A DNA stretch of 64,000 nucleotides from Aculops lycopersici (GCA_015350385.1 WNKI01000001.1:12335329-12399328), one strand, 5' to 3'; positions 42,384 to 53,510 are shown, counted from the stretch's first letter. Numbers and translations: made by a program. The notes: generated by a model not told the origin, from the letters alone.

Positions 42384-44084
42384 TCATCTTAGATAGAGTT
42401 GCAATTTGTAACATTCATCATCGGGATTCAAGGCCAAGGATCCCTTCGGCGTGAGGAGTCGCTTGACGAGAGCCTCATCGTCGGCCTTGATGCGATACTT
42501 TTTACATAAATTAGATACTGTTACAATGGATATCGTCTCCACCATCTTGAAACCGAGACACTGCCGCGGCCCCTGAGAGAATGGCATAAAATGTTTCGGA
42601 GGGTTGAGCTTGTGTTTCTTTGTGATACCATCACTCTCGTCGGTGGTGGTTTCGATGAGTCGCATTGGATTGAAGTCGAGAGGGTCAGACCAAAAGTCGG
42701 TGGAAAGGTTGAGGTGATAAAGATTAAAGAGGACCATAGTGCCTTCCGGCACATAGTATTCACCAATAGAAGTGTTCTCACGGGCAACATGGGGCACGAT
42801 GGGCGACGAGGCCAACCTGAGAGCCTCCTGAACTGCCGCCTCAACTATGGGCATCGAGGGTCTTTTGTCGAGAGATTCGATATCGATCTCTTTAGCCTCC
42901 TCGTAGATTAAATCTTGAATTTCGGGTTTGAGAGATAAGTGTCCGAGGAGTCGCATCAAGATATTGGCAACCGCCGCGTGGCCGGCGAGTAGATCCTCGA
43001 AACCCACTCGATAGTCAGCTAGAGACATGGAGTTTTTCTTCGACAGGTAGTCGGTTAGAATAGAGTTGAGGTAGTCAGAGTCGGACTGAGACTCGTCGTT
43101 CGAGTTGGTAGTTTTTGCGGCTGTCGTGGATGATGATGAGGATGTTGTTACTGCTGTTGCTACCTCCTCTTGACCTGACAGCGTCTCGAGACGGGGGTTG
43201 AAAATTTTATCGTCAATGTAGTGACGCAGGAAGTTGGTCTCGTGCTTGAGGTTTCTCAGGTAAAAAAAGCCAAGAGTGTTGCTGAGGTAGGGGAGGAAGT
43301 CGATAAGATAACTCTGGTTGATATCCCAGAAGACAAAGTCGCAGCCGCGAACAAACTTCTTGTAGTCTGGATCGGAATGCGAATGGATTTCGCTGCATAG
43401 GAATTCAATGAAGATATCTGATGTCAGGAATAGAATGTCTGTTTTGGTTGCTTCTGAAATTGAGTTTCTGGTATATTGAGCGACATGTTTGAAGACTATG
43501 GAGTCCAGCAGTCTGTTGCGGGATGAGAATTTGTTCGGCGCAATACCCTTCTTGCAAAACTTCCTTCTATCCTTGTGAGTTCCGCTCCAACTGCATAAAG
43601 CTAGCGAGTTTTCTCGGTCGCCGCCGAAGATGATGTGATAGCGAGGAAAGTTTGGCCTATTTGCAAAGAGCTCACCCTTGTCGAGGAGTATTTCGCGCAT
43701 TATCTTGTAGCTTGAGACCAAAACCATCTGGTGGACGCCCATCTTAAGACCAACCACATCGCCGTACTTGACTCTCAATGAGTCGAGACCATCCCAGGGG
43801 TTTTCCTGGTAGTCGCGCAACAGGTGCATGTCGCCCACTATCCAATCAACTAGCGGCATCTTGGGCGGCGTAGGCAAGGGCTTCAGCTTGCTCCTCTTGA
43901 TTCTATCCTGTTGGTCGGCGAGTTTGTTGCTCTGTTGCTTGACGTAAATGAATATCAGCGACATGATTGATAGAGTTAGAGCAGTCGAGAGACAGTTGGT
44001 CTCGACTAGCGACGAGACGAGCGGAAACATGGTGACCAGTTGCTCGATGCTAGAGCCTGTTGATGCGCTTGAACCTTCGCTCAT
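42384..44084 (-). CDS. Cyp307a1: cytochrome P450 of the CYP307 (spook) family
   Basis: Intronless 566-aa microsomal P450. CYP307 enzymes are Halloween genes acting in the 'black box' step from 7-dehydrocholesterol towards ecdysteroids. An N-terminal membrane anchor lies at about 33-49, followed by a proline-rich hinge (LPTPPKMP). CYP307-like signatures are RPNFPRYHIIFGGDRENSLALC and an I-helix with AGHAAVAN in place of the usual AGxDT. ExxR is EALR, and the heme loop is FSQGPRQCLGF with Cys509. A Ser/Thr/Asn-rich insert (~300-335) precedes the I-helix and is unusual. Its presence supports an arthropod source. Confidence 0.9.
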   Translation of the reverse strand: MSEGSSASTGSSIEQLVTMFPLVSSLVETNCLSTALTLSIMSLIFIYVKQQSNKLADQQDRIKRSKLKPLPTPPKMPLVDWIVGDMHLLRDYQENPWDGLDSLRVKYGDVVGLKMGVHQMVLVSSYKIMREILLDKGELFANRPNFPRYHIIFGGDRENSLALCSWSGTHKDRRKFCKKGIAPNKFSSRNRLLDSIVFKHVAQYTRNSISEATKTDILFLTSDIFIEFLCSEIHSHSDPDYKKFVRGCDFVFWDINQSYLIDFLPYLSNTLGFFYLRNLKHETNFLRHYIDDKIFNPRLETLSGQEEVATAVTTSSSSSTTAAKTTNSNDESQSDSDYLNSILTDYLSKKNSMSLADYRVGFEDLLAGHAAVANILMRLLGHLSLKPEIQDLIYEEAKEIDIESLDKRPSMPIVEAAVQEALRLASSPIVPHVARENTSIGEYYVPEGTMVLFNLYHLNLSTDFWSDPLDFNPMRLIETTTDESDGITKKHKLNPPKHFMPFSQGPRQCLGFKMVETISIVTVSNLCKKYRIKADDEALVKRLLTPKGSLALNPDDECYKLQLYLR

Positions 44085-46262
44085 TTTGAGGTCGTTTTGT
44101 TGAGTTAGTCTTCGGGAGGTTGGTTTGATCGACTGGCAAGTTGTTATTCTTTTGAGCTGAGGTCTAGGTCCAGGTTTCGTTGCGGTGGGCGAGCGTCAGT
44201 TGATTTGCTTAGAAGATGGGGAAATTAGTATGAGTCACTCTCTCCTCTCAGGCGATGGACACGCTGCATTAAAGTGATTGTTGTCGGTGTTGATTTTGGA
44301 GCCGGTGGTCGGTGGTTGTTGTGTTGATGTGGATGTGGATGTTGTTGTTGTGGTCCTCATCCCACTCGCGCTGCAGCGAGTAAGCGAGTCGAGTGCACGC
44401 AAGGGAGCGAGAAAAAAAGAGAGACTTGAACTTGCGCACTGATGCTGCTCACTGGTGGTTGCGATTGCGGCGAAACTTCTCCTCGGGCGCCTGTTGCTAT
44501 TTCGGAGCTTTCTCTTGGGTTCTTTGCTCTTTTGGCCGCGGATCTCACTCGACTCACTCGGCTCGGCTCGGCTCTAGGCGTCGATTTGCTCACTTGCTCA
44601 CTGTATTCGATTTAGTTTCCAACCAACTTGGCCGCTCGAGTTGCAGGATGATTAGTCTTTGCACCTGAAATCTACCGAAGACGTTGAGTTTGTGTTGTGT
44701 ACCTGAGACTCCTATTAACGAGTAAGAACGGCGAGAGCTCTCACGTAGCCAGTGGATTTGCTCGCGCCACTCGACGAGACGAGAGACGGAGCAGAGCTCA
44801 TCCGTCGGCGGCGAGAATCCATTTTGGGCGCACGGCCGCAATCAGCAATTACGTCGTCGACGACGCCGACAGGTGAGGCGAGCTTGAGATCGCGCTTCTC
44901 TCGCGCCTGCGCACTCGCGAGTCTCACTGCAACCACCATGATTTGCCTGGGGGTGCCAGATGCGGCCACATTGCAGCCTCCACCGCCAGCCGCGAGACAG
45001 AGTAGCCCTAGCGGCACCGAGAGTTACCGGTAGAGTCGACTGGTGGAGTGCCGGCAAGCTAACTGTGGCGAGCTAGCAGAGAAACGGACCGACAGACGAT
45101 CTGTGCCACTGGCTCAGCTGATCCGCCGCGGGCGCCGGCCAAGTGAGAGCTAGGGAGGCGCCGATAGCTAGCGGGTTAGTTTCCCTAGGTCGCCGAGAGG
45201 AAAGGCGACCTCGATGCTCAGACTGCGATTCCTTCGGGCAGACAGATCGTCGTTTAACAGAAACGACGATCTCAGTGGCGGGAACTTGAAATCCTCCTTT
45301 CTCGTCGCTTAGATTCGCAGCGACAACACAAAGATATTGCATTTTTTATAGTCACAGCGCCATGAGTTTATGTTGGTCTGTGGTGGTCCTTGGCTCTCAT
45401 CGCCATCGACGTTGTCATCTTCGAATGTGAGCGAAGCAATCCGAAAGCTCGAGATCAAGTTTCCTGTCCTCGAGCAAGAGCACAGTGAGCGCACGAAGGA
45501 GACGGCGACACTGGCAACCTGTTGGCGTGATGAGCGACTGCCGTCGCCAGTTGCGCCGCCATGGTTGTGGCCACGAGAATGGCGAGCGATGTTAGTTTTT
45601 GCTCGACGGAGAGAGAGAGAGAGAGATGAGCAATTTGAAATGTGAATGAAGTGAGTGAATGAGGTGGGCAACTTTCTCGCATGCGCTGCCGAGGCTAACC
45701 AGTCGAGACGGTCGAGCTTAACGCCAACTCGTTGGCTGGAAGGATGAGGACTCGGCGCGAACGAACGCCGAGTCGCGGCTACCTGTGGATGCGAGCGGCC
45801 AATCATCTCGCTCCTGTGTCTCATTCTAGCCACGAAGACAGACGAGCTGCGAATTGGATTCAAGGGCCACACTTGCCGCCGACTGTCATTCTGCTCGCCG
45901 CTCGCTAGCTTCTCGTTCCCATTACCGACTGGCAAGCTAGCAGGCTGCTCGAAAGGAAACTACAAAAAAGTAAGATTCCAGATCGAGAGTCAGCTAGTTG
46001 ATTAGTTAGTTCGTCGGTGGTTGGAGTGAATGAGAAAGCAGGACTAACGAAACCAGTCGACGCGGCCGACGACTTGATTGAGGTGGTGGACTCTGGTCTT
46101 TATTTGGGCTTCACTTTGATTTCTCTCCCTTTCTCTCTTCGCTTATTCTGTCCGTCGGTCGCTAAAACTGAAAAGCTTTTTGTTATCTCCGTCTACTGAA
46201 ACCTAATCGCTCGCTGGTGACATTACGTAACTAGACAAACAACTGGGCAGCCCAATTAGTGC
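44085..46262. promoter_or_regulatory. CYP307 upstream region / intergenic with small foldbacks
   Basis: No credible gene. The largest frame (minus, 45309-45935) lacks an ATG near its start and matches nothing. Contains three short perfect foldbacks (45187-45211, 45244-45272, 45749-45774) and a (GA)n tract at about 45609-45627. Confidence 0.45.
45187..45272. repeat. two neighbouring hairpins
   Basis: Perfect arms 45187-45194/45204-45211 (8 bp) and 45244-45255/45261-45272 (12 bp). Confidence 0.8.
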
Positions 46263-48248
46263 TCAGGACAGAACGTCGTCGTTGCCGGTTCTCGTTGATT
46301 GGCCGTTGTTATTGTTGTTGTCTACGTCATCGTCCCTACTGTCCTGCTGTTCGTCTCGGTAAATATATTGGTGATGTCGTTCTGAGTGGACAACTTGTTG
46401 CGTCTGGTCCTGCTCCGAGGTGGCGCGGTTCGGTTTGCAAGCGGCACTGTAGTCACTACAATCCAGAGTATCCAGTTCGCGCAATCGATCTGCCAGGACA
46501 CTCAGTCTCGCCATAGTGCCTTTGATCACGTGATCTGTTTTACGTCGCGAACAGCCGAGTCGCAGGTGGAGCAGGTAAAGCAACAGGTGGACATTGGTGC
46601 TCTCTTCCTGGCGCCCGCTTTGTCGGCGTCGACGTCGCAAGTTCAGCGCCTCCGATGATCCCTTGTGAATCTTCTTCCCTTTCTCGACCAGATAAAATTT
46701 AACGTCCTGTGAGCACCACAAGTACCACTTGTCAGGTCGCAGGTTGGTGCTCGATGTGCGCCTTTGCTCATTTTGAGCCTCCAACACCTTCCGCTCGCCT
46801 TCACTCATCGTCGGGTCGCTGGCCAGGCGCCCGTTGGCTTGCTGCTGGTGGCTGTTTGTCTTGGATCCGGTTGAAGGACTACGCTTCCGGTGAGAGTCAA
46901 TAGAGTCCGATTGGTGGGATTTCAGTGGCACCTCAATGAGTGTTGCCTGTTGAGATTGGCTCTGGTGTCGAAGGACACGCAACGAGGCGAGAGCTCGCAC
47001 TTGCTCCCGACATTTAGGCCAGAAGCGAACGGCTAGCGACCACCTGAGAATTGATTGACTCACTGAGCAGGCGATCAGCCAACAGAGACAGCAAATTTCA
47101 ATGATCAAATTAACGGCTACTATCCACCAGATCACCGCGAACATCTTGCCGCAAATCTCGTTTATAGGAATGGAGCAAAGGGGAGTGAAGTGCTCAGTTT
47201 TGTGCTCGCCGTACATAGTGTAGTCGCATCTCGCCATCGTTGGCCAAATCTCCGACGAAAGCTTGTAGTCAACGGTGTTTGTGTTGATTTGTGTGCCTCT
47301 CAGTGTTTTTAACATATATCGAAGCCAGTGTTTGAAGTAATTCCATCCGTAGAGAAGGTAACTGTCGCCAATGAAGGACCATGGAAGTAAGAATTGCAAT
47401 GAAGTCATGAGAGTTGAGCAGATCGAGTGCAAGAGTAACTTTTGTTTTAGCTTTAGCTCGAGCAAACGGAATGCTGTTGTGCGTCTAACTAGAAGCAAAC
47501 TGATTAGTTGCTCGATAAAGTAGTCGAGTGACTTGAGTTGCTCAGTTGACGAGGCGGTTGGCAGTTTGACTGGCTCGATGCTCGGCGACAAGCTGTCGCT
47601 TCCTTTGGCCCTCGCTTGATGACCATTGATCACAATGGAGATTCTCAAATTGTCATCCTTATTCTTGGCACCAGAGTTGGTGAGAGCGACGGGTGGCGAG
47701 TCTGGATTATGAACAATCACTTGGGATGGGAGGGCATCCTTTTTGCCACCGTCGCTCTTGTTACCACCCGCACCCGGCAACTTGTCGTATCCGGGCAACT
47801 TGAGGAAGGCAACTAGTGCGTCGTGCTGAAATATCGAAGCCCAATGGCGCTGGGCCACATAGGAACACATGGCCATGAGCAAGAGGAGCAACCAGAGCGA
47901 GCGCATGTAGTTGTGGTTGACACTATGGTACTGGCCGCCCGCGAACTTGAAGTGGATTCCGATGTGAGGAAGCGCTTCCTCGTCTCTGTCGTGGCGAGCA
48001 ACGGTGTTCAGAGTAAAAGTCCCGTTCGTCCAACAGACGTTTCGGAGCCATTTCCGGTCTACATTTTCCGCGCCCGTGCAGTCGAAATTATCGCGAAACT
48101 GCGTGTAGCCTAATAGGACGGCAATGCTTATGGCGAGCAGTACTTGCTTATAGTCGTGCAGCCGGTCGGTAATCTTGTAAACCAAACGGCCGCCGTTGGT
48201 TTTGGAGGAAAAAAGTTTGCGAACTTGGTCAATAAGGACATTTAACAT
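46263..48248 (-). CDS. innexin, long and divergent
   Basis: Intronless 661-aa gap-junction protein; most innexins are 350-480 aa. It begins MLNVLIDQVRKLF, close to the canonical innexin N-terminus, and ATG 48248 was chosen for that reason. TM1 is at about 34-52, followed by the first extracellular loop with Cys (FDCTG, NVCWTNGTF). TM2 lies near 112-130, but the family YYQWV motif is degraded to HNYMRSLW. Between TM2 and TM3 is a long polar cytoplasmic loop (~150-250). TM3 (~283-302) is followed by loop 2 with RCDYTMYGE and LCSIPINEICGKMF. TM4 is near 372-395. A 260-residue disordered, Arg/Ser/Gln-rich C-terminal tail follows. Loop cysteines look sufficient for docking, so it may be a functional but specialised innexin. 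Confidence 0.85.
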   Translation of the reverse strand: MLNVLIDQVRKLFSSKTNGGRLVYKITDRLHDYKQVLLAISIAVLLGYTQFRDNFDCTGAENVDRKWLRNVCWTNGTFTLNTVARHDRDEEALPHIGIHFKFAGGQYHSVNHNYMRSLWLLLLLMAMCSYVAQRHWASIFQHDALVAFLKLPGYDKLPGAGGNKSDGGKKDALPSQVIVHNPDSPPVALTNSGAKNKDDNLRISIVINGHQARAKGSDSLSPSIEPVKLPTASSTEQLKSLDYFIEQLISLLLVRRTTAFRLLELKLKQKLLLHSICSTLMTSLQFLLPWSFIGDSYLLYGWNYFKHWLRYMLKTLRGTQINTNTVDYKLSSEIWPTMARCDYTMYGEHKTEHFTPLCSIPINEICGKMFAVIWWIVAVNLIIEICCLCWLIACSVSQSILRWSLAVRFWPKCREQVRALASLRVLRHQSQSQQATLIEVPLKSHQSDSIDSHRKRSPSTGSKTNSHQQQANGRLASDPTMSEGERKVLEAQNEQRRTSSTNLRPDKWYLWCSQDVKFYLVEKGKKIHKGSSEALNLRRRRRQSGRQEESTNVHLLLYLLHLRLGCSRRKTDHVIKGTMARLSVLADRLRELDTLDCSDYSAACKPNRATSEQDQTQQVVHSERHHQYIYRDEQQDSRDDDVDNNNNNGQSTRTGNDDVLS

Positions 48249-49496
48249 GGCGACTTGACTTGATTGCTGCTGTTCTTTTGTTTCAATCACTTGAGTTTGT
48301 TCTGTTTGTTTTCTTCTCTTCGGTTTGGTCTTGAATTGATTAAGTTAATACAAATGCTGACTAAAGGGGATGGTCCGCTTCTTCCGGTGACATCACAGAT
48401 TTCCGCCGCTCGCTTCTAAGTGAGATCCTGGTGGTGAGGACACGCCGACCTCCAATTCAATGATTATGCATAGAATTATTGAGTCTGTGTGTGCGGTTTT
48501 GTTATGACAAAGACTGAAGCTTGACTTTTGAAACGACAACCACAACCAAGATGACGACAATGAATTGAAACTTGACTACTTGCTCCTCGGCGTGCATCCT
48601 CAATCTTTGGCTACGTGGTCTGCGTCTCGGCTGCCAACAGAACGACAGCAGCGGTAGCTGAAGCTGAAGCAGTCCCACATCTGATTTGTTTAGTCTCAAA
48701 TTCTACTCTAGCATCGAGTTCAATTTCGGGATTGGCGGCGCCGATAATCACCAAAGTTGCTGGCGCCACAACAACCAAGTCGGCCCGTGGATGTGACATG
48801 CGGCGAGTCAACAAGTGGAACCGAAGTGGCCAACCGAAGAGTGAGAGTGAGAACGACAAACGGGCGCACGCTGAAACAATGACTAAATGTCAAATGTGTG
48901 AGTCTATCTCTCTGTATTTCTATCCCAAACGACCACCAGACTTGTCTTGTCTGCTTGTCGTGGTCTTCTTTTTCATCGTGGGCATTGTCGGAGATTGAGA
49001 GGAGATTGGAGGAACCGCAAGTTTATGGCCACCAGCAGCAACACCAACATAACAAACGCCGATCCACATGGTGAAAGCTGACACTTCCCAACTCGACCTC
49101 AACTTCAACCACCAAAAAGCCAGAGTCGGAGATTGAACATCGCCAGCCACTTGTTGCTCACTCCTTTATCCGTCTAGTTAATCGAGTTGAAGTTGGAGTT
49201 GGAGTAGGATTTGGTTGCTCGTTTCTATTTCGAGTGTCAGATTCTCCTCTCGCTTCCAACAAATAGTTGCCTTGCACTGATCGAAGAGCAACAAGTGTTC
49301 CCTTGAGCTCGTGCCGTACAATCGGATTGAAATCTGCCAGCGCCGTCCAGTCAAACGGCTGGTGGTTGCTACGCGATATTGTAACTGTAAGTGCCATTCC
49401 TTGAGCTTGTTGTCACTCCTCGTGGTACGCGTAAGATTTGCTGACCGATAGCCAAATTGCGCACTCGATTACCTGACGATCGGCGGACGCTAATTT

Positions 49497-49532
<36 letters not shown>

Positions 49533-49642
49533 TATGTCTCTGTCTCAACTCGATGATTCCATTAGCTTGCCACGAGTCTTGGCAGTCAAGTGCGGTGAGA
49601 GTTTTGTACAATTGTTGCAAGTAGCAAGATCGAAGCTGCAAA
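48249..49642. promoter_or_regulatory. divergent region between innexin and acyltransferase genes
   Basis: No gene recognised. Includes a (CT)n tract at about 49500-49528, which lies 115 bp before the acyltransferase start and could bind GAGA-type factors. Confidence 0.45.
49500..49528. repeat. (CT)n microsatellite
   Basis: About 14 CT units upstream of the NRF-6-like gene. Confidence 0.9.
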
Positions 49643-50965
49643 ATGTTTGATTGGTTGAGTGAGTCGTGGAAACACCTGAACCAGAGGAGAGCCAAGCGGA
49701 GATTTGTTGCACTAGATTTGGTAAAAGTTTTGTCAGTTTTGTGGATAATCGTTGCGCATTCCTACAACTTCGCCTTCCAGTGGCTTACTTTTGCCGATCA
49801 AAAAGTGGAAAGTATATATATGTCGCCGTTCACTTTGTGGATAGGCAACTCGACCTTTGCTGTCGACAACTTCTTTCTCATTTCCGGTTTGCTGACTCGC
49901 AAAGTAGCTCGCCGAGATCAAGAGTCGGAGGAAGCGATTACATTACGTGCCACACTAATTCGTTTAGTCCAACGTTACTCTCGTCTAGCGCCAAGTCTGA
50001 TGCTTTTGATTGCAGTTAGTGTGATGTCGCTGCCCGACACAAAGGTTACTGCAATGTTTAATGGGTGGTGCCACAGCAAGTGGCCGCTGAACGCGTTGAT
50101 GACACAAAACTTCATCGAGACACAAACTATGTGCTTCAGTCATTCGTGGTACGTTGCGGTCAATTTTCAGTTGTTGACTCTAATCCAAGTTTTTGATCTA
50201 GTAGCTAGTTGCGCGAGAGTTAGCGACAAGTGTTTCAGGATTGTGATCAGTATTTTCATATTGGTTGCTCAGCTTTGTGTTGCCACCCAAACTTATCAAA
50301 ACAAACTGCCCGCCTTGCCTCTAGCGCCAGTCGAGCAACCTGAATCAATGATTGAGTACTATACAGTTTTGTATATAAAACCACACTATTGGTTCGCCAG
50401 TTTCCTCGCCGGTGTTCTAGCTGGCGACGGATTCATGTCAAATGCCAGAGGGACAAGAAGTAGGAGTTTTAATTACCCCCGATACATTGGGCTGATAGCT
50501 TTCGGTTGTATGGTTGCAATAATCTTATTTCCGCTTCCAAATTTCCAACAATCAAGTCCAATGAGTCCATTTGTTGCCAGTTTGTACGCTTTCTTTGCGC
50601 GCCCTCTATGGTGTCTATGCCTCGTGATCCTCTTGCGGCAAGTGAGTGTGAGTTGCATAACCAAGTGTCCATTATGGGCGCCAATGAGCAAGCTAACTTA
50701 CTCACTATACTTGACACATCCGGTGATCATGGCGATATTTTACGGCAGCCGCACGGAAACCTTCCGCTTTTCACACCTGTTGCTCGCCTACCTCACCGTT
50801 GGCCATACTTTTTTCAGTCTACTCTGTGCGCTGGCTTTATTTATGACATTCGAATCCCCCATCACTCGGCTGCTGTTGCCACTTCTAACAATTTCCAAGT
50901 TTAAACCACAAATCGATCAGTCGAATGCGAGCGCCTTGAGAACGGGACAAAAAAGTCGATCCTAA
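49643..50965 (+). CDS. NRF-6-like acyltransferase-3 membrane protein
   Basis: Intronless 440-aa multipass protein of the acyltransferase-3/nose-resistant-to-fluoxetine family. Typical NRF-6 features are the RRFVALDLVKVLSVLWIIVAHSY segment with the candidate catalytic His39, FAVDNFFLISG, RYSRLAPSLMLL, the SWYVAVNFQL motif and YSLYLTHPVIM near the end. About ten hydrophobic helices are visible. The N-terminal extracellular NRF domain present in most animal family members is absent; the protein starts only 20 residues before the first conserved helix. These proteins are implicated in lipid uptake and drug transport, but the substrate is unknown. Many arthropod genomes have large families, so no one-to-one symbol is justified. 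Confidence 0.85.
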   Translation: MFDWLSESWKHLNQRRAKRRFVALDLVKVLSVLWIIVAHSYNFAFQWLTFADQKVESIYMSPFTLWIGNSTFAVDNFFLISGLLTRKVARRDQESEEAITLRATLIRLVQRYSRLAPSLMLLIAVSVMSLPDTKVTAMFNGWCHSKWPLNALMTQNFIETQTMCFSHSWYVAVNFQLLTLIQVFDLVASCARVSDKCFRIVISIFILVAQLCVATQTYQNKLPALPLAPVEQPESMIEYYTVLYIKPHYWFASFLAGVLAGDGFMSNARGTRSRSFNYPRYIGLIAFGCMVAIILFPLPNFQQSSPMSPFVASLYAFFARPLWCLCLVILLRQVSVSCITKCPLWAPMSKLTYSLYLTHPVIMAIFYGSRTETFRFSHLLLAYLTVGHTFFSLLCALALFMTFESPITRLLLPLLTISKFKPQIDQSNASALRTGQKSRS

Positions 50966-51539
50966 CTCGAGGGTTTGTTTGTTTGGTGGGTCATTGAAAA
51001 CTTCGAATAAAATCGCGATATATCATTAGCGCTCGGAGCTATTAGTATCTGTGCTCAAGGACCGCAAGCAGGTGCCGCCCTCTTGCTCGAATTTTGCAGC
51101 TTAGCTTGCCGGGCGGACGGCAAACCAGCAAGCGAGACAATACATTTCGAGCTAACTGTCTCCCAACAACCTGCTTGTTCTGCGGCTTTGGTGCAGCAGT
51201 TCGAAGAGGTAGTAAGTCTGGAAGTAGCAGTAACGTCGGGCCTACTGCTGGCCCAGTTGACAACTGTTGCTCACCGGCTTGCTAGCCGACTTGCGAGATG
51301 TACTTGAACTTGTTGAAAAAATTCAAACTTGTGCCGAACGTGATTTCTAACAATCGGAACATAGATTTGCCTCGACTTTAAACACTATCCCGTTTGTATA
51401 TAAAAGGCAGCAACTCTAGATATTTCAATTCACTTTCGAATCTCACCGAACACAAACAACAAAGCAAATAAACTAAAGAATCAGAAGATTCCAAATCCTA
51501 TGGTTTTGTGAATGAGAAGAAATAGATACAAAGAAAACA
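50966..51539. promoter_or_regulatory. promoter region of the lysine-rich secreted protein
   Basis: Holds a consensus TATA box at 51397-51406 and an untranslated leader rich in A and C. No gene in the remainder. Confidence 0.5.
51397..51406 (+). promoter_or_regulatory. TATA box of the lysine-rich secreted-protein gene
   Basis: TATATAAAAG, 134 nt before the start codon at 51540. A TCAATTC initiator-like sequence lies about 30 nt downstream. Most genes in this window show no such box, so it suggests a strongly or tissue-specifically expressed gene. Confidence 0.6.
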
Positions 51540-52063
51540 ATGAACAGCTTAAGGGTAAGTATATAAAATCAATGTAATTTAAGAAATATATGACTTACAA
51601 TGACCGGACACGGATAAACTAACCACAAACTCAGTCCATTTTGGTTGTTCTCGGGCTCCTGGCCGCTAGCTATGGGCTCGTTTGCGCTTCAAGCGCCGCC
51701 TCCGATAACAATAAAGCAGCTCTTGCGACCACCACCGCAGCACCGCGGCACGTCAAAAACCCTACCCAAATGGAAGCAGTTAAAGTGACACCTGCCGAAA
51801 CCGAAAAGGACAAGAAGATCGAAAAACTGGGTGACGCCGGAAGCTTGATTCGTCGCGTGAGAGACTTGGACACGGCGGCGGGAGAACATGGAAAGTATAT
51901 ACTTGTTAAGAAGAAGCCCAAGCATAAGAAGATCAAGATGGAGGTTTTCGAGCCAAAGATGAAGTATAAGAAGATCAAGATGAAGATTCCGGTTAAGAAG
52001 ATGAAGAAGAAGAAGGTAAAGGGTTACCTTGTGAAGAAGGAGAAGGAGCATTCTTACATGTGA
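51540..52063 (+). CDS. secreted lysine-rich protein with KKIKM-type repeats
   Basis: Two exons, join(51540..51554, 51635..52063), 147 aa. The first exon encodes only MNSLR, followed by GTAAGT; the acceptor is ACTCAG. Joined, the start forms a signal peptide (LRSILVVLGLLAASYGLVCAS). The mature part has an Ala/Thr stretch, then an acidic to basic transition. From residue ~100 it is a Lys/Met/Val-rich tail with imperfect repeats (KKIKMEVFEP, KKIKMKIPV, KKMKKKKVK). I do not recognise the family. A secreted structural, cuticular or silk-associated protein is plausible from composition and the TATA promoter. Lys-rich tails can also bind anionic polymers. Function is not established. Confidence 0.75.
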
Positions 52064-53510
52064 GTGTCGACAAAGTCTATTGTTAATTGAAACGGATACG
52101 ACCAACGGAGAAAAAAAATCGATCTTATTTATGAGCTAATCAATCATGAGGTAATTATATTTGTAATTCTCGTTTGAAAAACAACGGAAAATCATGAAGA
52201 ACGAACCAGCCAAGTGTCTATACATTGTGCAATAAAATACGTTTGCTCTGTTAAAGCATAGAAAGGCTTGTATTAATTATGTCATTAGTTTCTACGGTCG
52301 AGTGTCTATATCCGGTCTACTGTTTTAGTTGAATGCCAACTAGTGTTTGACGAGTTGGCAGTTTTAACCTGTCAAACTAGCACCGACACCTTGTAGCCGC
52401 AAACTCGCCACCCACTTGAGTCGCCGGCTACCGCTGTTAAGTGCTCGACTCAACACAACTCCTGTTTGTAGACTCGAAAGGCGGATGGCCTTCTTAGTGG
52501 AAAGCCAAGTTTTTGCCAAGACGCATGAGGTTACAGGACAACAACTTTGCCTATTGCACAACTACTCTTTGGTGACGAGCCGCACTTTCTCTGTTGCCTT
52601 GTGACCATTATTGCCGCCGTCAGATTGCGAAATATCTCATTGTAAGCAAAATCATTCAGTCTTGTCGCTTGTTTCGGTCAGACAACTTTGAATCCTTGAA
52701 TCCCATTCTATCTGGACAACCAGCACGAACCATCTCGTCAAGCTTGTTTGGTTTCTGGGTTTCTGGCACCATTCCTCGAGAAGCCTCTAACGGGAGCCGA
52801 GGTTTTACTACCATTTGCCAGTAATTTGCTCTATTTAGACGTTGTTCTTCTCAAATATCTTTAGGATAAGAATTTCTTCATCTCCACCGGGGGAAAACGA
52901 CCTGGTGAAGAGGGAGCCTTAGACGAAAGCTCGCGAAGGCTATGATAATGTCACACTCTTTCCAAGGAACAAGGTCAATTTAAAACCTCTAATCATACAA
53001 CGAAAGCATTATACCTAGCTAAATTCACAAAAACGATTCAAAGACCAACTTTTCTAGCGATTTGCATTAGGTCCTACAAATAGATCTCATCGGTGAGGAG
53101 GTTGGATCTGCTTGGTATAATACAAGATTGTCGACGAAAAAGTTAAGTTCGCTATGAAGCGCGGGAGTTTTTTAAACCGAATGGCTGTACGCGCATGAGC
53201 ACATGATCACTCTCCTTGAGCCGCGGGAGCCACCACACAAAGTCCTCGCTCGTGAAGCACAGAGAGCCAATGGGACGAGTTTGTCCTCCGAAGTCTCGCA
53301 GGCCGCAAGATTCGTGCAAGTGAAATCTACCTATCGGCGCTGTACACGACTTTGCGAACCCGTCGAAAGTCTCTATCTAGAACAATAATATTATCAAGGA
53401 GCAGCTAGATGTTCCAATAGATTACCTCTTCTATTATCATTTTGAGGCTTCATTTGCACCTATAAATTTTGTTATTCTATTAGGAACATATAATCCGAGT
53501 GAAGCACAAA
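52064..53510. other. intergenic region before ATP synthase beta
   Basis: No coding gene. The proximal part is the 3' untranslated region of the lysine-rich gene (AATAAA near 52232). TTCTATTAG ending near 53482 looks like the acceptor of an intron in the ATP synthase leader. The stretch 52850-53400 shows no recognisable frame or RNA family. Confidence 0.45.

Noticed and set aside
45309..45935. 208-codon minus frame upstream of CYP307
   Set aside because: Ser/Arg-rich, no ATG at its head, no homology; overlaps other equally long frames.
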